Translations under genes and position numbers: made by a program | Shown here: positions 60,564 through 64,000 of the stretch, in pieces | How the letters are laid out: every line of letters begins with the position of its first letter | How positions within the stretch are numbered: the stretch's first letter is position 1 | Notes under the pieces: model-generated | Databases searched by the model: none | Told to the model about the DNA's origin: nothing | The model's input: only the letters and a program-made list of their open reading frames with translations | NCBI GenBank assembly: GCA_025058835.1 | Contig: JANXEI010000001.1 | Location: 376,561-440,560, forward strand | Direction: 5' to 3' | Length of the DNA stretch: 64,000 bases | Source of the DNA: Acidilobaceae archaeon | GTDB lineage: Archaea; Thermoproteota; Thermoprotei_A; Sulfolobales; Acidilobaceae

Positions 60564-61602
60564 TTAGTTTCTTCACCCACTTCGATATGAGGGGGAGAGG
60601 AGATTCTAGACTCTGCAACAGCTTTCCGGTGTCGACCCTGAAGCCATCCGGGTCTCTTGCTATGTTCATCAATATCTGCTCTCCCTCCTCATAGCCCTTA
60701 ACGTACCTAAGGGGGAAGCCCATAGAGATAAGGGCCTTGTCGATGCTTATCACCTCCCTGAAAACCGAGATGCCGGGAACGCCTAGCAGGGCCGCCTCTC
60801 TTGCCATGCTTATACCGCCAGTGAATACGGCCATGGAGAAGAACTCGAGGTCCAGCCCTAGGAAAGGCTTTTCCAAGACTAGGGCCCCCTCTATTCTCTT
60901 TGCCTCCTCGAGATGCTCCTTGTATCTGGGTATTATGACCGGCTTTACCCCCCTTTCTGCAGCTCTCCTGGCAAGCCTCAGTATCAAGCTCTGAGATATC
61001 TGCTCGTAATAGTGAGCCTTGAACTCTTCCGGCCTAAAGACCATGTAACTGTAGGGCTCGAGGCCGAGGGCTCTCACGCCCTCCTCTCTTGGGACATAGG
61101 CCTTCACGTATACGAGCTCGTCTACGCCCCTGAAGGTCTCCACTGCCGTAAAACCTTTCAGCAGGAACCTCTCCATCTCGTTCACCACAAAGTCGCTGAA
61201 AATTGCAACTGAGGCTAGTGGATAGGAGAGCCTGTTCATCGCTTCCCCATGCGGCGTGTCGCCCAGGGCAATGTAGGGGATCCCTCTCCCGAAAGCTACC
61301 CTCGCGGCTGGAGGAGAGGGGTAAGAAATGAGCACCTTAGGGCTCCACTCCTCCACTACTACGTCAATGTCTATCGCTCTCCCGAGATCTGCTAAGAGCT
61401 TACCTCTCAGAGTCCCTCCGCCATGAACCCCCGTAGGTAGGTAGGTTTCGTCAAGGAACTCCAAAATCTTGACTGCGTAGTCATATCCCCTTGCAGTGAT
61501 TATTGTGTTATAGCCTGCCTCCCTTAGATGCCTCGCGATGAAGGCAGACAGCAGGGCCCTTTTCGCTGTGGAGGCATCAAGCCAGACGACGGCCCTCGTC
61601 AT
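60553..61602 (-). CDS. DUF354 family protein (GT-B-like fold)
   Basis: 349-aa protein of the archaeal DUF354 family, with the two Rossmann-like halves of GT-B glycosyltransferases: VVWLDASTAKRALLSAFIAR, VLISYPSPPAARVAFGRGIP, FRPEEFKAHYYEQIS and GGISMAREAALLGVPGIS (donor-site Gly-Gly loop). Substrate unknown. First gene of the operon with rnhB and trm10; ATG at 61602. Divergent from the phosphohexomutase gene. Confidence 0.85.
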   Translation of the reverse strand: MTRAVVWLDASTAKRALLSAFIARHLREAGYNTIITARGYDYAVKILEFLDETYLPTGVHGGGTLRGKLLADLGRAIDIDVVVEEWSPKVLISYPSPPAARVAFGRGIPYIALGDTPHGEAMNRLSYPLASVAIFSDFVVNEMERFLLKGFTAVETFRGVDELVYVKAYVPREEGVRALGLEPYSYMVFRPEEFKAHYYEQISQSLILRLARRAAERGVKPVIIPRYKEHLEEAKRIEGALVLEKPFLGLDLEFFSMAVFTGGISMAREAALLGVPGISVFREVISIDKALISMGFPLRYVKGYEEGEQILMNIARDPDGFRVDTGKLLQSLESPLPLISKWVKKLSGA

Positions 61603-61671
61603 ACTAACCCCTCCATGCGACCGTTCCTTAACCTATTAAGCTGTGAGAGCTGGAGAAGGCCGGAGAGGGCA

Positions 61672-63042
61672 ATGGGAAAGCTTTTTGGCACGGACGGCGT
61701 GAGGGGAATCTCTGGAACAGAGTTCACTCCTGAGATGGCTCTGAGGCTCGGGAGAGCCATAGGCGCTTTCTACGGTCCCGGGAGCAGAGTGCTAGTAGGA
61801 AGGGACGTGAGAGCCGGAGGAGACATGATAGCGAATGCCGTCATATCTGGCCTTCTCTCAGAGGGGGTGAAGGTATACTATGTTGGGATGATACCTACCC
61901 CAGCCCTCCAGCTAGCAGTGAAGAGAGGCCCTTATGAGGGAGGAGTGATGGTAACGGCTAGCCACAACCCTCCGGAGTACAACGGAATAAAGGTGATGGG
62001 ACCTGAGGGCGTCGAGCTGTCTAGGGAGGAAGAGAGGGTGGTAGAGGAGTACTACTTCTCCAATCACGCTAGCAAGTTGGAGTGGAGGTCCCTCACTTAT
62101 TCCGTGGAGGTGAGGCACGGCATCATTGAAGAGTACGTGGACACCATTGTAGGTCATGTAGATCGGGACTCGATAGCAAAGCTGGGGGCGAGAGTAGTAG
62201 TGGACTGCGCGAACAGTGTCTCCTCCCTCTCAACGCCAACTCTGTTGAGGAAGCTGGGAGTGAAAACCCTCTCCATTAACTGTCACCTCGATCCGGAGTT
62301 TCCCGGGAGGGAGCCCGAACCCACGCCCGACACGCTGAAGGAGGCAGCAGCCCTTGTCGCCTCTGCTGGGGCACTGCTCGGAGTAGGCCATGACGGAGAT
62401 GCAGACAGGGCTATTTTCGTAGACGACAGAGGCGTGGTGCACTGGGGGGACAGGTCAGCAGCCCTCCTCTCCTATCACGCCTCCCAGAGGTGGGACGCGC
62501 CAAAGAGGGTCTTCACGGGCGTCTCGAGCAGTACTCTTGTCGAGGAATATCTGAGGCCTAAGGGCATAGAGGTCGTATGGACTGCCGTAGGCTCTGTTCT
62601 ATTGGCAAGGACGCTCTGGAAAGAGGGAGGGATAGCGGCCTTCGAGGAGAACGGAGGCTTCATCCTGTCGCCCCATCAGCATGTAAGGGACGGGGCCATG
62701 AAGCTGGCCCTCATGCTAGATCTCATAGCCGCTGAGGGCGTCAAGCCAAGTGAGCTGTTCTCCAGGCTCCCTCGGTACATCAGCAAGAAGACTAAGGTGA
62801 AGGCAACTAGAGAGGAGGCTGCCTGCGCGGTGGAGGGCGTCAAAGAACTCTTTGCGGGTTACCGGCAGATAACGATCGATGGAGTGAAGGTCTTCGGCGA
62901 GGACTTCTGGATGCTGGTGAGGCCCAGCGGCACAGAACCTGTAGTTAGGATCATGGCTGAGGCCCTGAGCGAGGAGAGGCTGAACGAAGTCGTCAACAAG
63001 GCCATGGAAATTGTCCAGAGATGCAAGGGTGGGAGGCAGTGA
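61672..63042 (+). CDS. glmM: phosphohexomutase (phosphoglucosamine/phosphomannomutase family)
   Basis: Interconverts hexose 1- and 6-phosphates for glycan and nucleotide-sugar synthesis. KLFGTDGVRGISGTEFTPE start, phosphoserine loop VTASHNPPEYNGIK, Mg site GHDGDADRAIFVDD, sugar loop FEENGGFIL and phosphate loop RPSGTEPVVRIMAE. 456 aa. The frame is open to 61528, but ATG 61672 begins at homology and follows GGAGAGGG. GlmM-like, but the precise sugar cannot be decided. Overlaps the next gene by 4 bp. Confidence 0.92.
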   Translation: MGKLFGTDGVRGISGTEFTPEMALRLGRAIGAFYGPGSRVLVGRDVRAGGDMIANAVISGLLSEGVKVYYVGMIPTPALQLAVKRGPYEGGVMVTASHNPPEYNGIKVMGPEGVELSREEERVVEEYYFSNHASKLEWRSLTYSVEVRHGIIEEYVDTIVGHVDRDSIAKLGARVVVDCANSVSSLSTPTLLRKLGVKTLSINCHLDPEFPGREPEPTPDTLKEAAALVASAGALLGVGHDGDADRAIFVDDRGVVHWGDRSAALLSYHASQRWDAPKRVFTGVSSSTLVEEYLRPKGIEVVWTAVGSVLLARTLWKEGGIAAFEENGGFILSPHQHVRDGAMKLALMLDLIAAEGVKPSELFSRLPRYISKKTKVKATREEAACAVEGVKELFAGYRQITIDGVKVFGEDFWMLVRPSGTEPVVRIMAEALSEERLNEVVNKAMEIVQRCKGGRQ

Positions 63043-63422
63043 GGCACTACTTCTTCGAGCTTTTGGCATGTCCTGCCTGCAAGAGCGTGGAGCTAGATCT
63101 TCATCCAATAGTAAAAGAGAGGAGGGAGGTGAACGTCAACGTAGAGAAGGTGAGGTGTAAGAGGTTCTGCAGCCTCTACAGGAAACCTGCAGAGCAAGTT
63201 CCCACGTCAGAGTGCGCTAACTGTGTTCATTGGGACATTGTAGAGGGGGTCATAGTTTGCAAGAGCTGTGGCAGGTGGTACCCCATTGTAGAGGGCATTC
63301 CTGTGATGCTGGTCGACAAGTACAGAAATCCGCGAGAGGACGAGGCCTTCATCAGGAGGAACCTGGAGAGAATTCCCCAAGACGTCTTGAGGCTCATGAG
63401 GTATCCTAGAGTGCTCAGCTAA
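63039..63422 (+). CDS. Trm112-like zinc protein
   Basis: 127-aa protein resembling Trm112, the activator subunit of several methyltransferases. FFELLACPACKSVELDLHPI at the start and GVIVCKSCGRWYPIVEGIPVML near the end are the Trm112 core with two Cys pairs; additional CKRFC and SECANC Cys pairs between them suggest another metal site, an insertion relative to the minimal family. GTG 63039 overlaps the mutase stop (GTGA) and is preferred to ATG 63021. Confidence 0.75.
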   Translation: MRHYFFELLACPACKSVELDLHPIVKERREVNVNVEKVRCKRFCSLYRKPAEQVPTSECANCVHWDIVEGVIVCKSCGRWYPIVEGIPVMLVDKYRNPREDEAFIRRNLERIPQDVLRLMRYPRVLS

Positions 63423-63489
63423 CGGTACGTATTAACACATAGTGTCAAGAATAAAAGAGCCCAACCATCGGTATTACCTGGTGAGAGGA

Positions 63490-63924
63490 ATGAGTCAGTC
63501 TAGGGACATCTCGAGGTTCTCGAGAAGCCTCGAAGAGTGGATTGCGATGCAAAAGGTCATGCTGGAGAACTTCAAGAACATCGACGCGAGGGTGAGGAAC
63601 TCGGACAGGCTTGACATAATAATCCACACCCGCCTCGTCTTCAATCACATGATGAGGACTCTGAAGGCCTTTGACGACTGGCTGCAGGACCCATTCATCT
63701 CCAGCAACATCCCAAGGGAGCTACTACTCGAAGTTTGGTCTACCTCGCTGGAGCTTGCGGAGGAGCTCCTAAAGCTGGACGTAAAGCACACCTCTGAGGT
63801 AAGGAACATAATAGAGAAGGCGGCTAGGGAGGGTCAGCTCAGCCCTATGCTAGCTCAGCTGAAGGACCTCGGATCCCAGAGAGGGGAGGAGAAGGAGAGA
63901 AGAGGGCCAGCAATCTCCATCTAG
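63490..63924 (+). CDS. DUF2153 protein
   Basis: 144-aa helical protein of the crenarchaeal DUF2153 family: LEEWIAMQKVMLENFKNI, DIIIHTRLVFNHMMRTLKAF, DWLQDPFISSNIPRELLLEV and KLDVKHTSEVRNIIEKAAREG. Function unknown. ATG 63490 is preferred over GTG 63442 because GGTGAGAGG lies directly upstream and a GAATAAAAG box (63449-63457) is well spaced. Charged tail. Its stop overlaps the stop of the gene on the opposite strand. Confidence 0.82.
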   Translation: MSQSRDISRFSRSLEEWIAMQKVMLENFKNIDARVRNSDRLDIIIHTRLVFNHMMRTLKAFDDWLQDPFISSNIPRELLLEVWSTSLELAEELLKLDVKHTSEVRNIIEKAAREGQLSPMLAQLKDLGSQRGEEKERRGPAISI

Positions 63925-64000
63925 TCCTGCTCTCTCTCCATTGCTTTCAGCAAGTGGTAGGCAGCCTCCGCGGCATACTTTAGCGCTGCCCTCGCCTTGA
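63921..64000 (-). CDS. C-terminal fragment of a helical protein (cut by window edge)
   Basis: Minus-strand frame open from the window edge to a TAG at 63921-63923; the visible end reads KARAALKYAAEAAYHLLKAM and ends EREQD, an alanine-rich helix typical of coding sequence. Convergent with DUF2153, sharing about 3 bp. Too short to identify. Confidence 0.5.
   Translation of the reverse strand, partial: KARAALKYAAEAAYHLLKAMEREQD

Overview
The window looks like a stretch of core chromosome from a hyperthermophilic crenarchaeon (Thermoproteota; Desulfurococcales or Acidilobales grade by gene content, species not identifiable here). Lineage markers are a Sulfolobus-type SSB, an undivided RpoB with split RpoA'/A'', a probable Rpo8/RpoG, SmAP3, a DUF2153 protein, archaeal Topo VI, TFB/Gar1 and an intron-containing tRNA. 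Base composition is GC-rich, starts are often GTG or TTG, and many genes have a TATA box about 26 bp before the start codon, i.e. leaderless transcripts.

Layout. 0-4.6 kb: MFS fragment, ssb, sod, small proteins, CinA-like protein, Nudix hydrolase, dtdA, tRNA-Gln. 4.7-10.2 kb: a complete phosphate-uptake block pstS-pstC-pstA-pstB-phoU plus a PhoU fused to an AbrB domain. 10.3-13.7 kb: glycosyltransferase, thermosome, DUF151 protein. 13.7-22.6 kb: the rpoH-rpoB-rpoA1-rpoA2-rpl30e-nusA-rps12 transcription/translation operon. 22.7-29.5 kb: TIP49 ATPase, CoxG-like protein, tRNA-Thr (intron), tRNA-Lys, aminotransferase, pgk-gap, MBL hydrolase, tRNA-Ser. 29.5-33.2 kb: trmY-rpl2-rps7-tuf-rps10 and tRNA-Gly. 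33.3-36.9 kb: a large membrane-anchored subtilase with a coiled-coil stalk and a decayed gene. 36.9-41.7 kb: two winged-helix proteins (one WhiP-like), NreA repair protein and partners, with four copies of a 16-bp inverted repeat. 41.8-49.7 kb: PAC2, SmAP3, Rpo8, CBS protein, MptE, Topo VI A/B, deoxyhypusine synthase. 49.8-54.3 kb: type IV pilin, assembly ATPase, membrane platform and an unrecognised protein. 54.3-64 kb: disulfide oxidoreductase, tRNA-endonuclease structural subunit, TFB, Gar1, a class V aminotransferase paired with a TtuA-like protein that lacks its PP-loop, Trm10, RNase HII, DUF354 protein, phosphohexomutase, Trm112-like protein and DUF2153.

Most interesting signals: (1) inverted repeats of the form TTAACC-N4-GGTTAA clustered around a WhiP-like gene, which could be a replication origin or a repair regulon; (2) two previously unlisted C/D-box sRNA candidates, one at 45860-45924 whose two guides both match tRNA (D-loop G18 and T-arm G51) and which has a correctly placed promoter; (3) the aminotransferase/PP-loop-less TtuA pair under a palindrome that encloses its TATA box; (4) a TFB whose zinc ribbon has lost one Cys of each pair; (5) a subtilase carrying its own stalk. 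No CRISPR array, insertion sequence or rRNA was seen.
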